From NCBI RefSeq assembly GCF_013409985.1, contig NZ_JACCBY010000001.1:1302001-1366000 (forward strand): a stretch of DNA of 64,000 nt. Reading direction: 5' to 3'. A program made the translations under genes and the position numbers. Shown here in pieces: positions 37,614 to 46,364 of the stretch. Each line of letters opens with the position of its first letter. The first letter of the stretch is position 1. This DNA is from Sphingomonas melonis (GTDB lineage Bacteria; Pseudomonadota; Alphaproteobacteria; Sphingomonadales; Sphingomonadaceae). Below the pieces are notes generated by a model. That model made no database searches. It had not been told where the DNA came from and saw only the letters and a program-made list of their open reading frames with translations.

Positions 37614-37837
37614 CCGACACAGGATTGAAGATGGAGCAGCGAATCACGACCTTGGCACGCATGACGGGATTGGCCGCGATCGGTCTGACGGCGACGACGC
37701 TTGGTGGCTGCATCAACGTCTCGGCGCCGGACAAGCCGATCGAGATCAACCTCAACATCAGCGTGACGCAGGAGGTCGTCTATCGTCTCGATGGCGAGGC
37801 GAAGTCGCTGATCCAGCAGAATCCGGGGATTTTCTGA
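37610..37837 (+). CDS. ynbE: YnbE family outer-membrane lipoprotein
   Basis: This 75-residue lipoprotein has lipobox LGGC, after which the mature chain is only about 40 residues. It contains the conserved IEINLNISVTQEVVYRLD. In the YdbH system YnbE multimers sit at the outer membrane and complete the lipid bridge. The ATG overlaps the ydbH stop (ATGA), so the two are translationally coupled. A second ATG at 37631 would remove the first seven residues and is a possible start. Confidence 0.9.
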   Translation: MTDTGLKMEQRITTLARMTGLAAIGLTATTLGGCINVSAPDKPIEINLNISVTQEVVYRLDGEAKSLIQQNPGIF

Positions 37838-37838
37838 T

Positions 37839-38210
37839 ATGAAGACGAAGCTTTTGATCGTTGCCGGTGCGGTGGCCCTGCTGGGCATCTCGACCATGGC
37901 GATGGCGCAGCGCGATCCGGCCTATGCCGCCGCGCGTGAGGCGAAACAGGTCGGCGAACAGCCCGACGGCTATCTCGGCGTGGTGAGCGGCGGGCCGGCG
38001 GTGCAGGCGCTGGTCCGCGACATCAATATCAAGCGCAAGGCGGCCTATACCGCCAGCGCGCAGGCGAGCGGCGCGACGGTGGAGCAATTCGCCTTCACCA
38101 GCGGCTGCAACCTGGTGGCCAAGGTCGGCAAGGGGGAGATGTACAAGACCCCGTCCGGCCAGTGGAAGGAGAATACCGGCACGCCGGAACTCGACCCGCG
38201 GTGCAAGTAA
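37839..38210 (+). CDS. ydbL: YdbL family (DUF1318) periplasmic protein
   Basis: This 123-residue protein has a signal peptide ending AMAQ near residue 23. The DUF1318 domain is seen in AAAREAKQVGEQPDGYLGVV, VRDINIKRKAAYTA and the end KTPSGQWKENTG. YdbL is reported to regulate YdbH-YnbE assembly. It starts one base after ynbE. Confidence 0.9.
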   Translation: MKTKLLIVAGAVALLGISTMAMAQRDPAYAAAREAKQVGEQPDGYLGVVSGGPAVQALVRDINIKRKAAYTASAQASGATVEQFAFTSGCNLVAKVGKGEMYKTPSGQWKENTGTPELDPRCK

Positions 38211-38217
38211 AATACAG

Positions 38218-38363
38218 TCCTCCCCCGCCAGGGGGAGGGGGACTATCCGGCGCATGCCGGATGGTGGAGGGGGAGGAAAGGACGGGAGCCGAACGATGGC
38301 TCCCACCCTTTCCTCCCCCTCCGTCAGCGCCGCGCGCTGCCACCTCCCCCTGGCGGGGGAGGA
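38218..38363. repeat. Intergenic palindromic repeat, family C
   Basis: Arms TCCTCCCCCGCCAGGGGGAG and the complement ending GGCGGGGGAGGA lie at the two ends, with nested hairpins such as TCCGGCGCATGCCGGA between. With the following 140 nt it fills the 293-nt gap before atpI, and nothing else is recognised there. Confidence 0.85.
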
Positions 38364-38503
38364 CTTATGCCTTCACCAATCCCATCGGGGAACCAGACGG
38401 TTGACACCCCGGCACCCCCCACCTAAACGGACCGGGCCTTGGCGGGATCGCTCGCCCCGCGCGTTTTCTCCCCCGGCTGAACGAAACAGGCGAGGGATGG
38501 CGC

Positions 38504-38824
38504 GTGGCGGACGAGGAACCTGGACGAGACTTCACCAGCGCGGACGATCCGCGGCTTTCCGCGCTCGATGAGCGGCTGAAGGAAGCCCGGCATGCCGAAG
38601 CGTTGCGGACGGGGCAGGGGGCGCCGACGGCCGATGCGGGATATTCGCTCGGCAATCGTGTGCTCGCCGCGCTGATCGGAAGCCTTGTCGGCAGCGCGCT
38701 GATCGGCTGGTGTATCGACCACTGGTTCGGCACGAGCCCATGGGCGCTGATCGTGATGCTGTTCCTCGGAATTGCCGTCGCGTTCAGGCAGATCATTCGG
38801 ATTGCAGGCGAACGCCCGGAATAA
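38504..38824 (+). CDS. atpI: ATP synthase accessory protein AtpI/AtpZ family
   Basis: This 106-residue protein has a charged N-terminal half (residues 1-45). Two membrane segments follow (NRVLAALIGSLVGSALIGW and WALIVMLFLGIAVAFRQI), with Gly-x3-Gly packing. AtpI/AtpZ proteins help assemble the c-ring and may carry Mg2+ or Ca2+. The start is a GTG with GAGGG about 8 nt upstream; an ATG at 38497 is out of frame. First gene of the Fo operon. Confidence 0.88.
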   Translation: MADEEPGRDFTSADDPRLSALDERLKEARHAEALRTGQGAPTADAGYSLGNRVLAALIGSLVGSALIGWCIDHWFGTSPWALIVMLFLGIAVAFRQIIRIAGERPE

Positions 38825-38860
38825 CCGGGCGTTTGTCGTATTAGGGAGCGAACGGGCCAC

Positions 38861-39652
38861 GTGGCGGCAGAATCGGGCAGCAAGATCGATCCGATGCACC
38901 AGTTCCTGATCGAACCTTTGTTCGGTCGGCATTGGGTGGTCGCGGGATACGACATCTCGTTCACCAACTCGGCACTGTGGATGGTGATCACGCTCGCCAG
39001 CCTGTGGCTGTTCATGCTGGGCGGGATGAAGCGCGAGCTCGTCCCCGGCCGCTGGCAGGCCGCGGTCGAGGGCTTCACCGGCTTCGTCTCCAACATGCTG
39101 ACGTCGAACATCGGGCCGCAGGGCAAGCGCTTCGTCCCCTATGTCTTCTCGCTGTTCATGTTCATCCTGTTCGCCAACATCTGGGGCCTGACCCCGGTCG
39201 GCATCGTGCCGGGTTGGCATCCGTTCACCATCACCAGCCACCTGACCGTCACCGGCGTGCTGGCGATCATCAGCTTCGCCATCGTGCTGATCGTCGGCTT
39301 CGGCAAGCACGGCTTCCACTTCTTCAGCCTGTTCGTGCCGCACGGCACGCCCAAGCTGATGATTCCGCTGATCTTCGTCGTCGAGCTGATGAGCTTCCTG
39401 GTGCGCCCTTTCTCGCTGGGTCTGCGACTGTTCGTCGCGATGACCGCGGGGCACATCCTGCTCAAGGTGCTGGCGGCGTTCGTGATCAGCGGCATCAACC
39501 TCGGCGCCGGCTATGGTCTGCTGATCTCGCTGCCCAGCTTCCTGCTGATGATCGGCATCACCCTGCTCGAGCTGCTGGTGGCCGCCATCCAGGCCTATGT
39601 CTTTGCGCTGCTGACGAGCGTCTATCTGAACGACGCCGTCAACCTGCACTGA
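38861..39652 (+). CDS. atpB: F0F1 ATP synthase subunit a
   Basis: This 263-residue subunit has five to six membrane helices and forms the proton half-channels. The essential Arg is in the helix-5 segment LVRPFSLGLRLFVAM. A further conserved piece is the C-terminal LELLVAAIQAYVFALLTSVY. The start is GTG at 38861. It follows atpI after 36 bp and precedes atpE. Confidence 0.96.
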   Translation: MAAESGSKIDPMHQFLIEPLFGRHWVVAGYDISFTNSALWMVITLASLWLFMLGGMKRELVPGRWQAAVEGFTGFVSNMLTSNIGPQGKRFVPYVFSLFMFILFANIWGLTPVGIVPGWHPFTITSHLTVTGVLAIISFAIVLIVGFGKHGFHFFSLFVPHGTPKLMIPLIFVVELMSFLVRPFSLGLRLFVAMTAGHILLKVLAAFVISGINLGAGYGLLISLPSFLLMIGITLLELLVAAIQAYVFALLTSVYLNDAVNLH

Positions 39653-39695
39653 GTTTTTCGTTCCAACCTACTGATTTTGATACGGGAGTTTTGAC

Positions 39696-39923
39696 ATGGA
39701 CGCAGAAGCCGCCAAGATGATCGGTGCCGGTCTGGCCGCGATCGGCATGGGCCTCGCCTCGCTCGGCGTGGGCAACGTGTTCGCCAAGTTCCTCGAAGGC
39801 GCGCTGCGCAATCCGGGTGCTGCCGACAGCCAGCAGGGCCGTCTGTTCATCGGTTTCGCGGGTGCCGAGCTGCTCGGCCTGCTCGCCTTCGTGACGATGA
39901 TCATCCTGCTGTTCGTCGCCTAA
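39696..39923 (+). CDS. atpE: F0F1 ATP synthase subunit c
   Basis: This 75-residue c-ring subunit is a two-helix hairpin. The first helix has the repeated glycine pattern GAGLAAIGMGLASLGVG, the loop contains ARN-like LRNPGA, and the second helix contains the proton-carrying Glu in GFAGAELLGLLAF. It is the most abundant Fo subunit. A strong stem-loop follows in the gap before the b' gene. Confidence 0.97.
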   Translation: MDAEAAKMIGAGLAAIGMGLASLGVGNVFAKFLEGALRNPGAADSQQGRLFIGFAGAELLGLLAFVTMIILLFVA

Positions 39924-39935
39924 CCATCGCCGTCC

Positions 39936-39958
39936 GGCCGGGCGCCCCGCCCGGCCGA
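39936..39958 (+). other. Stem-loop between atpE and atpF'
   Basis: A 10-bp G+C-only stem (39936-39945 with 39949-39958) closes a 3-nt loop 13 nt after the atpE stop. There is no T tract, so it is unlikely to be a full terminator. A processing or stabilising element that raises atpE mRNA relative to its neighbours is a reasonable inference. Confidence 0.5.
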
Positions 39959-39987
39959 CAGCTTTGAGGTCGCGCTAAAGGTCTTCA

Positions 39988-40482
39988 ATGCCACAGATTT
40001 CCCAGATCGCCGCCACCTACGCCTCGCAGATCTTCTGGCTGCTCATCACCTTTGGCATCCTGTATTTCGGGATCGGCAAGATGATGGTGCCGCGGGTCAT
40101 CGCGACTGTGGACGCGCGTGAAGGCCAGATCGCGGCCGACCTTGCCGCGGCCGAACAGGCCCGTCTCGCCGCCGACCAGGTCGAAGCGGCATGGCGCCTG
40201 AAGATGGACGAGGCGCGCGCCGCGGCGCTCGCCGAGACCACCGCCGCCAAGGCCCAGGCCGCCAAGGCCGCCGAAAGCCAGATCCGGTCCGCCGACGCGG
40301 AGCTCGCCGAGCGGCTCGCCCATCACGATCTCGCGGTGGGCAATGCCAAGGCGCAGGCGATGCTCAACCTCCAGTCGGTCGCGGCGGATGTCGCGCAGGA
40401 GCTGGTCGCCAAGGTGTCGGGCCTGACCGTCAGCATCGATGCCGCCGCGGATGCGGTGCGCCGGAGCAATGCGCATGGCTAA
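39988..40482 (+). CDS. atpF': F0F1 ATP synthase subunit b'
   Basis: This 164-residue peripheral-stalk subunit has one N-terminal membrane helix (ASQIFWLLITFGILYFGIG). A long charged coiled coil follows (AADLAAAEQARLAADQVEAA and on). It pairs with the next gene product as the b-b' heterodimer found in alphaproteobacteria and photosynthetic organisms. Its last 8 bp overlap the start of atpF. Confidence 0.93.
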   Translation: MPQISQIAATYASQIFWLLITFGILYFGIGKMMVPRVIATVDAREGQIAADLAAAEQARLAADQVEAAWRLKMDEARAAALAETTAAKAQAAKAAESQIRSADAELAERLAHHDLAVGNAKAQAMLNLQSVAADVAQELVAKVSGLTVSIDAAADAVRRSNAHG

Positions 40483-41116
40483 TCCCGCCAGCAATCCCAA
40501 TGCCATGGTCGCCGCCAACCTCGCCGATGCGGCGTCGTCGGAGTCGATGCAGCCGCAGAACGTGCGCGACGGCAGCCAGCTGACCGCCAACGTCTCCGAG
40601 CCGGGCGCCGAACATGCCGTCGAGGAGACGGCATTGGGCTTCAACACCACCGGCTGGGTCGGCATCGCCGCCCTCGTCGTGCTGATCGGCATGCTGATCG
40701 TCAAGGTGCCGGCCAAGATCGCCGCGACCCTCGACAAGCAGATCGCCGCCGTCCGCCAGCAGCTGGACGAAGCCAAGAAGCTGCGTGCCGAGGCCGAGGT
40801 GCTGCGCAACGAATATGAAGCCAAGGCCAAGGCGGCCGAGGCGGATGCTGCGACGATGCGCCATCATGCCCAGCAGGAGGCGCATCAGATCATCGCCAAG
40901 GCGAAGCACGATGCGGAGGAGCTGATGGCCCGCCGCACCAAGCGCGCCGAGGACAAGATCGCCGCCGCCGAGCGGACCGCGATCGCCGAGGTTCGCGCTC
41001 TCGCTGCCGAGACCGCGGCGAAGGCCGCGGCGGTGCTGATCGCCGAGCAGCTCGACGCGCAGGCCGACCGTGCGATGATCGACCGCTCGATCGCCGGCCT
41101 GAGCCGGGTGAATTGA
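40475..41116 (+). CDS. atpF: F0F1 ATP synthase subunit b
   Basis: This 213-residue second stalk subunit has an atypically long N-terminal extension of about 55 residues (ANPASNPNAMVAANLADAAS) before the membrane helix TGWVGIAALVVLIGMLIV. A coiled coil follows. ATG 40475 is chosen because GGAG at 40463-40466 is correctly spaced; ATG 40469 is an alternative. The F1 genes are not in this window, as is usual for the split atp operons of alphaproteobacteria. Confidence 0.92.
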   Translation: MANPASNPNAMVAANLADAASSESMQPQNVRDGSQLTANVSEPGAEHAVEETALGFNTTGWVGIAALVVLIGMLIVKVPAKIAATLDKQIAAVRQQLDEAKKLRAEAEVLRNEYEAKAKAAEADAATMRHHAQQEAHQIIAKAKHDAEELMARRTKRAEDKIAAAERTAIAEVRALAAETAAKAAAVLIAEQLDAQADRAMIDRSIAGLSRVN

Positions 41117-41125
41117 TCCTCTAAT

Positions 41126-41256
41126 TCCTCCCCGCTCGCGGGGAGGGGGACCGCCCGCGCAGCGGGTGGTGGAGGGGGTTCTCCACGCACGCAGCGTCTG
41201 TGGAAGCCCCCCTCCGTCAGCGCTGACGCGCTGCCACCTCCCCGTGCCGGGGAGGA
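41126..41256. repeat. Intergenic palindromic repeat, family C
   Basis: Arms begin TCCTCCCCGCTCGCGGGGAG and end CTCCCCGTGCCGGGGAGGA, with an inner pair GCGCAGCGGGTGGTGGAGGG against CCCTCCGTCAGCGCTGACGC. It fills most of the 218-nt gap after atpF. Confidence 0.85.
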
Positions 41257-41334
41257 GTTACACTTTCGACGCGCGTCTCTTCCCGGGTTTCCGGCGCCGT
41301 CCTGCATCACCGAGCCCGTACAGGAGTAACATCC

Positions 41335-41655
41335 ATGTCGTGGCTCATCCTGGGCATCGCCGTGTTCACCGAAATCTGCTGGGCGCTCAGCCTGAAATGG
41401 GCGGCGACGCTCGCGACGTGGCAGGCGTCGAGCGTCCCGATCATCCTGTCCTTCGTCAACATGGGGCTGCTCGCGCTGGCGATGCGGGGGCTGCCCGCCG
41501 GCACCGCTTATGCGGTGTGGACCGGCTGCGGCGCGGTCGGCGTGATCATCGGCGGCGTGCTGCTGTTCGGCGACAAGGTCAGCATGGTGCAGGCCTGTTT
41601 CATGGCGCTGACCGTGGTCGGCATCGTCGGCACCAAGATGTTCGCGCAGGCCTGA
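41335..41655 (+). CDS. Small multidrug resistance (SMR) family transporter, SugE/Gdx-like
   Basis: This 106-residue protein has four membrane helices. The essential Glu is in helix 1 (AVFTEICWALSLKWA), and the WALSLK pattern and conserved GTAYAVWTGCGAVGVIIGG match the SMR family. The helix-1 context and single-gene layout favour the Gdx (guanidinium exporter, formerly SugE) branch over EmrE or paired SMRs. No guanidine riboswitch is visible upstream, where the family C repeat lies. Confidence 0.88.
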   Translation: MSWLILGIAVFTEICWALSLKWAATLATWQASSVPIILSFVNMGLLALAMRGLPAGTAYAVWTGCGAVGVIIGGVLLFGDKVSMVQACFMALTVVGIVGTKMFAQA

Positions 41656-41729
41656 CCCTTTCGCCCCCGTCCGGGGCTGCTACAAGACGGCACGGCGCGC
41701 GCCTCGCGTGACCGTGTCGAGGTGGCCCG

Positions 41730-42143
41730 ATGTCGATCCTTTTCGCTGCGCTGATGCTGGTACAATCCTCGCAGGCCGCGCAGGCGGCGGACAAATTCGC
41801 GCTCGACCTGCCGACGGACACTGCCTCGGCGTCGGCGGAGCGGCCTGCGGAACGTGTGCCCGCCGCGCCGGCGGGGGGCTTTTCGCTCGACACGCCGATC
41901 GCGGATCTGATCGCCGACCCGCGCGCCAAGGCGATCCTCGATCGCGACGTGCCGGGGATGAGCGACGATCCCAATCTGCCGAAGTTCCAGACGCTGTCGC
42001 TCCGCAAGCTCGCGCCGCTGAGCGGCGGGCAGATGACGCCGGCCTTGCTGGCGAAGATCGGCACGGATCTGGCGGCGATCGACGGCGCGCCGACGCCGGT
42101 GAAGAAGGTCGAGAGCCGCCGGTCACTGCCATCGGGACGGTAA
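41730..42143 (+). CDS. Hypothetical exported protein
   Basis: This 137-residue protein has a short signal peptide (FAALMLVQSSQAAQA) and an Ala/Pro-rich linker. A C-terminal helical module follows, with TPIADLIADPRAKAILDRDV and SLRKLAPLSGGQMTPALLAK. The same kind of module occurs as a tail on some sphingomonad secreted hydrolases, recalled as a general pattern. Function unknown. It stands alone between the SMR gene and a repeat. Confidence 0.65.
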   Translation: MSILFAALMLVQSSQAAQAADKFALDLPTDTASASAERPAERVPAAPAGGFSLDTPIADLIADPRAKAILDRDVPGMSDDPNLPKFQTLSLRKLAPLSGGQMTPALLAKIGTDLAAIDGAPTPVKKVESRRSLPSGR

Positions 42144-42222
42144 CTCCAAATCCTCCCCCGCGACGTGAAAGCCGTCGCATAGGGCAGCGATGCTGAGGCT
42201 CGACCGGTGGGCTCATGAGGTC

Positions 42223-42328
42223 CGTCACCCCGGACGTGTTCCGGGGTCCACCGGACCGCAGGAGAAGGGGGCGAAGGGAGCCTTTCCCCTCGCCGCAGGG
42301 TGGACCCCGGAACAAGTCCGGGGTGACG
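42223..42328. repeat. Intergenic palindromic repeat, family A
   Basis: Arms CGTCACCCCGGACGTGTTCC and the complement ending GTCCGGGGTGACG enclose CCTCGCCGCAGGGTGGACC. Accessory-motif remnants (ATGCTGAGGCTCGACCGG) precede it at about 42190. It occupies much of the 287-nt gap before uvrC. Confidence 0.85.
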
Positions 42329-42430
42329 GCGTAAAAGGGGTGGGGCGTTTGGCATCAGCAGACTGGTGGAAGGGCCCGGAATGACCCACACCGTCGCAAC
42401 CCACTAGCCCCGCACCGTCGCGACTCCTAC

Positions 42431-44362
42431 ATGACCCCAATGTCCGGTTACGGTCCTCCCGATCGATTCAACGAAGAGCGCGCCACCTTTACCGTCCGGG
42501 GGTCCGATACGCCGGATCTCGAGGCGGGGGTCGCCGCGATCCGCAACGTTCTCGCCACCTTGCCGAGCCGCTCCGGCGTCTATCGGATGCAGGATGCCAA
42601 GGGCGACGTGCTCTATGTCGGCAAGGCGCGCTCGCTCAAACAGCGGGTCGCCAATTACACCCAGGTCAAGGGGCTGACCAAGCGGCTGCAGCGGATGATC
42701 GCGCAGACCCGGTCGATGACGATCGTCACCACCAACAACGAGGCGGAGGCGCTGCTGCTCGAGGCGCAGCTGATCAAACGCTATCGCCCCGCCTACAACG
42801 TGCTGCTGCGCGACGATAAGTCGTTCCCGTTCATCCTGTTGCGCGGCGACCATGATTTCCCCCGCGTCCAGAAGCATCGCGGTGCCCGCCGCGCGCCCGG
42901 CAATTACTACGGGCCCTTCGCCAGCGCCGGCAGCGTCAACAACACGCTCAACGCGTTGCAGAAGCTGTTCCTGCTGCGCTCGTGCACCGACGGCTTCTTC
43001 AAGACGCGTGACCGGCCCTGCCTGCTCTACCAGATCAAGCGCTGCTCGGCGCCGTGCGTCGGCCGCGTCAGCAAGGAGGCGTACAAGGAACTGGTCGACG
43101 ATTGCCGCGACTTCCTCGCCGGCAAGTCGACCAAGGTCCAGGCCAAGCTCGGCGCGCAGATGCAGGCGGCGGCGGAGAACATGGATTTCGAACTGGCCGC
43201 GCTGATCCGCGACCGGCTCAAGGCGCTCACCTTCGTCCAGGGCTCGCAGGCGATCAATGCCGAGGGGGTCGGCGACGCCGACGTCTTCGCGCTCGCGTGC
43301 AAGGACGGGACGATGGGCATCCAGGCGTTCTTCATCCGCGGCGGCCAGAATTGGGGGCATCGCAGCTTCTTCCCGCAGCATACCAACGAAGTGCCCGAGG
43401 ACGAGGTGCTGGCGAGCTTCCTCACCCAATTCTACGAGGAGGTGCCGCCGCCCAAGACGATCCTGCTCGATCGCGAACTGGGCGAGGGCGCGCTGCTCGG
43501 CGAGGCGCTGGGCGAACGTGCCGGCTACAAGGTCGCGCTGTCGGTGCCGCAGCGCGGCGACCGCCGGCGGCTGATGGATCAGGCGAAGCGCAATGCGATC
43601 GAGGCGCTCGAACGGCGGCTGGCGGAGAGCACGACGCAGGCGCGGCTGCTGCGCGAGGTCGCCGACCTGTTCGACCTGGCCGAGCCGCCCGACCGGATCG
43701 AAGTCTATGACAACAGCCATATCCAGGGGACGAACGCGCTCGGCGCGATGATCGTCGCCGGGCCGGAGGGCTTCCGCAAGGGCCAGTATCGCAAGTTCAA
43801 CATCAAGGGCAACGAGGCGGCGACCGACAGCGACGTCGGCATGATGCGCGAGGTGTTCCGCCGCCGCTTCGCGCGCCAGCTCGACGAGGCACCCGATCGC
43901 GACGACGGCACCTGGCCCGACCTCGTGCTGATCGACGGCGGCAAGCCGCAGCTCAATGCGGCCAAGGCGGTGCTCGAGGATCTCGGCATCGAGGACGTGT
44001 GCATGGTCGGCGTCGCCAAGGGGCCGCATCACGGCCGCGACGGGCGCGAGGTGTTCCACATGCTCGACGGGCGCGAGTTCCAGTTGCCGGTCAACGCGCC
44101 GGTGCTGTTCTACCTGCAACGGCTGCGCGACGAGGTGCACCGGTTCGCGATCGGCGCGCATCGCGACAAGCGGTCCAAGGCGATCGGCGCGAGCCCGCTC
44201 GACGAGGTGCCGGGCATCGGCCCGGCGCGCAAGAAGGCGCTGCTGATGCATTTCGGCACCGGCCGCGCGGTGCGCAACGCGAGCCTTGAAGATCTCAAGA
44301 AGGCGCCGGGCGTGTCTGCGGGCGTCGCCCAGCAGGTGTACGACTTCTACCACGCGCGGTGA
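42431..44362 (+). CDS. uvrC: Excinuclease ABC subunit C
   Basis: This 643-residue nuclease makes both incisions in nucleotide excision repair. The N-terminal GIY-YIG domain (residues ~45-130) carries GVYRMQDAKGDVLYVGKA and the UVR motif follows mid-protein (MQAAAENMDFELAALIRDRL). The RNase H-like 3' domain has DGGKPQLNAA, and a C-terminal helix-hairpin-helix VPGIGPARKKALLMHFG closes it. Complete. A second ATG four codons in is an alternative start. Confidence 0.96.
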   Translation: MTPMSGYGPPDRFNEERATFTVRGSDTPDLEAGVAAIRNVLATLPSRSGVYRMQDAKGDVLYVGKARSLKQRVANYTQVKGLTKRLQRMIAQTRSMTIVTTNNEAEALLLEAQLIKRYRPAYNVLLRDDKSFPFILLRGDHDFPRVQKHRGARRAPGNYYGPFASAGSVNNTLNALQKLFLLRSCTDGFFKTRDRPCLLYQIKRCSAPCVGRVSKEAYKELVDDCRDFLAGKSTKVQAKLGAQMQAAAENMDFELAALIRDRLKALTFVQGSQAINAEGVGDADVFALACKDGTMGIQAFFIRGGQNWGHRSFFPQHTNEVPEDEVLASFLTQFYEEVPPPKTILLDRELGEGALLGEALGERAGYKVALSVPQRGDRRRLMDQAKRNAIEALERRLAESTTQARLLREVADLFDLAEPPDRIEVYDNSHIQGTNALGAMIVAGPEGFRKGQYRKFNIKGNEAATDSDVGMMREVFRRRFARQLDEAPDRDDGTWPDLVLIDGGKPQLNAAKAVLEDLGIEDVCMVGVAKGPHHGRDGREVFHMLDGREFQLPVNAPVLFYLQRLRDEVHRFAIGAHRDKRSKAIGASPLDEVPGIGPARKKALLMHFGTGRAVRNASLEDLKKAPGVSAGVAQQVYDFYHAR

Positions 44363-44484
44363 GGCGCATTCGCCACGCCCGGCGCGCCGCGCGCCGCCGC
44401 CCCGGCCGGCGGCCGTTCGGGACATGCCGCGTAAAACACGGATGTGCCTACCAATTGTTCACGTGCGTGCCGTAAGGCCGGGCA

Positions 44485-45432
44485 ATGACGTGCGTCTTCC
44501 TGACGATCGATACCGAATTCGCCTGGCGGCACCATGCCGCGGGGCTGGATGTCGAGACGATCTATGCGCGCTCGATCGAGCCCGCCGGCGTCGGGCTGAG
44601 CTATCAGCTCGATCTGCTCGCCGAACATGGGCTCAAGGCGTGTTTCTTCGTCGATCCGATGCCGGCGCTGGTCTTCGGCCTCGCGCCGGTCAAGCGGATG
44701 GTCGATACGATCCTGGCCGCCGGTCAGGAGGTGCAGCTGCATCTCCATCCGAGCTGGACCGGCGCGCGGGTCGGTGATCGCGGCGCCTGCTATGGGCGGT
44801 TCCAGCTGCATGAATATACGCTCGCCGAGCAGCGGGACCTGATCCGCGGCGCGGCCGAGCTGCTGGTCGCGGCCGGTGCGCCGCCGCCGGTCGCCTTCCG
44901 CGCGGGCAGCTTCGCGGCCAATGACGATACGATGGTCGCGCTGGCGGCGCTCGGCTTCACCTATGACAGCAGCCACAATGGCGGCGAGGCGGCGGCAAGC
45001 CGGATCGCGCTGCCGCCGGCCCAGATCGCCCCAGTCGCGCATCATCTGGTCGAGGTGCCGGTCACGGTGATCGAGGACGCACCGGGGCTGTGGCGCACCT
45101 TTCAATTGTGCGCGCTGTCGGGGGCGGAGAGTGCCGCCGCGCTCGACCATGCGGCGGCCGAGGATCATGCCGCGGTGACGATCGTCAGTCATGGCTTCGA
45201 GCTCGCCAACCGGCTCGGGACGCGCGCCAATGCCGTGCATGTCCGCCGCTTCGACACGCTGTGCCGGCTGCTGGCGCTGCGCAAGGCGGCGTTGCCGACG
45301 GTCCACTTCGCCGACCGGCCGCCGCTGGCGACCGGGCAGGACGATCGTCCGCTTGGCGCCAACGCGCTGCGCCGGCGGCTGCGACAGGCGGAACAGCTCT
45401 GGTCGAACTGGGTGGCAGAACGCGGCGTGTGA
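44485..45432 (+). CDS. NodB-like polysaccharide deacetylase family protein
   Basis: This 315-residue protein begins with a deacetylase-fold strand carrying the acidic motif FLTIDTEFAW. The metal-site histidines follow in QLHLHPSW and RAGSFAANDDT supplies the next motif. It has no signal peptide, so it may act in the cytoplasm on a sugar intermediate or be a divergent member. The downstream FemAB-like gene starts within its stop codon (GTGA), which ties the two in one pathway, probably surface polysaccharide or glycolipid modification. Confidence 0.8.
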   Translation: MTCVFLTIDTEFAWRHHAAGLDVETIYARSIEPAGVGLSYQLDLLAEHGLKACFFVDPMPALVFGLAPVKRMVDTILAAGQEVQLHLHPSWTGARVGDRGACYGRFQLHEYTLAEQRDLIRGAAELLVAAGAPPPVAFRAGSFAANDDTMVALAALGFTYDSSHNGGEAAASRIALPPAQIAPVAHHLVEVPVTVIEDAPGLWRTFQLCALSGAESAAALDHAAAEDHAAVTIVSHGFELANRLGTRANAVHVRRFDTLCRLLALRKAALPTVHFADRPPLATGQDDRPLGANALRRRLRQAEQLWSNWVAERGV

Positions 45433-46310
45433 CGCCGGTGGCGCTCCCGTTGCGGATCGGCGCGCGGACGCTCGCCACGATCCGACGGCGCCTGATCCGC
45501 GTGGCCTTGTCGCTCGACGACGTGCTGGAGGGGCGGGTGCCGACCCTGCCGGACGCAGCGGGAGACGGCTGGCTCGTCACGTCCTTGCCCGCGGCGCGCG
45601 TCGCGCAGGTCGAGACCGAGGGTCGCATCGTGATGGTGCGTCAGCATTATACCCGCTTCTACACCGATCTGACGATCGGCCATGACGCGTGGCTGGCGGC
45701 CCTCTCGTCTTCGGCCCGTGCGACGCTCCGCCGCAAGACGAGGAAGGCGGCTGCGGCGGGGCTGACGATCCGCGCCTATCGTACGCCGGAGGCGTTCGCG
45801 GCCTTCCACCCGCTGGCCCGCACGGTGTCCGCGAAGACGTATCAGGAGACGCTGCTGGATGCCGGCCTGCCCGAAGATGCCGCGGCGGTGGCCGACCTGA
45901 TGGCGCGGGCGGCGGCGGACGACCTGCGCGCGTGGCTGCTGCTGCACGAGGGCACGCCGGTGGCCTATCTGTGCTGCACGGCGCAGGGCTCCGCACTGCG
46001 CTACGATCATGTCGGCCATGATCCCGCCTGGGGTGCGTCGTCGCCGGGCACGGTGTTGCAGGCGGCGGCGATGCGCGACCTGTTCGACGATCGGTTCGCG
46101 CGCTTCGACTTCACCGAGGGCGAGGGGCGGCACAAGCGGCAGTTCGCCACCGGCGGGGTGGCGTGCGTCGATCTGCTGGTGCTGCGGCCGACGCTGGCGA
46201 ACCGCGCGACGGTGCTGGCGCTGGCGGCATTCGATCGTGCGGTGGCATCGGCCAAGCGCAGCGCCCGGCATCCGCGGCTGGCGACGCTGGCGAAGCGGCT
46301 GCGGCGATAG
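45429..46310 (+). CDS. FemAB/BioF2-like GNAT acyltransferase
   Basis: This 293-residue protein has a double-GNAT-like fold. WLAALSSSARATLRRKTRKA and the RYDHVGHDPAWGASSPGTVL and FDFTEGEGRHKRQFATG segments resemble the BioF2-like (cellulose/exopolysaccharide) acetyltransferase domain. The start is GTG at 45429, overlapping the deacetylase stop by 4 bp. The two genes together could swap acyl groups on a saccharide, one removing and one adding. That is inference from coupling. Confidence 0.75.
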   Translation: MTPVALPLRIGARTLATIRRRLIRVALSLDDVLEGRVPTLPDAAGDGWLVTSLPAARVAQVETEGRIVMVRQHYTRFYTDLTIGHDAWLAALSSSARATLRRKTRKAAAAGLTIRAYRTPEAFAAFHPLARTVSAKTYQETLLDAGLPEDAAAVADLMARAAADDLRAWLLLHEGTPVAYLCCTAQGSALRYDHVGHDPAWGASSPGTVLQAAAMRDLFDDRFARFDFTEGEGRHKRQFATGGVACVDLLVLRPTLANRATVLALAAFDRAVASAKRSARHPRLATLAKRLRR

Positions 46311-46364
46311 CGGGCTCGGCGTCTCCCCTCTGGCGGGGGAGGCGTTGGGGGCTATATCCCTGCG

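Noticed and set aside
41117..41334. Guanidine riboswitch before the SMR exporter gene
   Set aside because: The gap is filled by a family C palindrome that is also found before atpI, and no guanidine aptamer pattern such as ACGR loops was seen.
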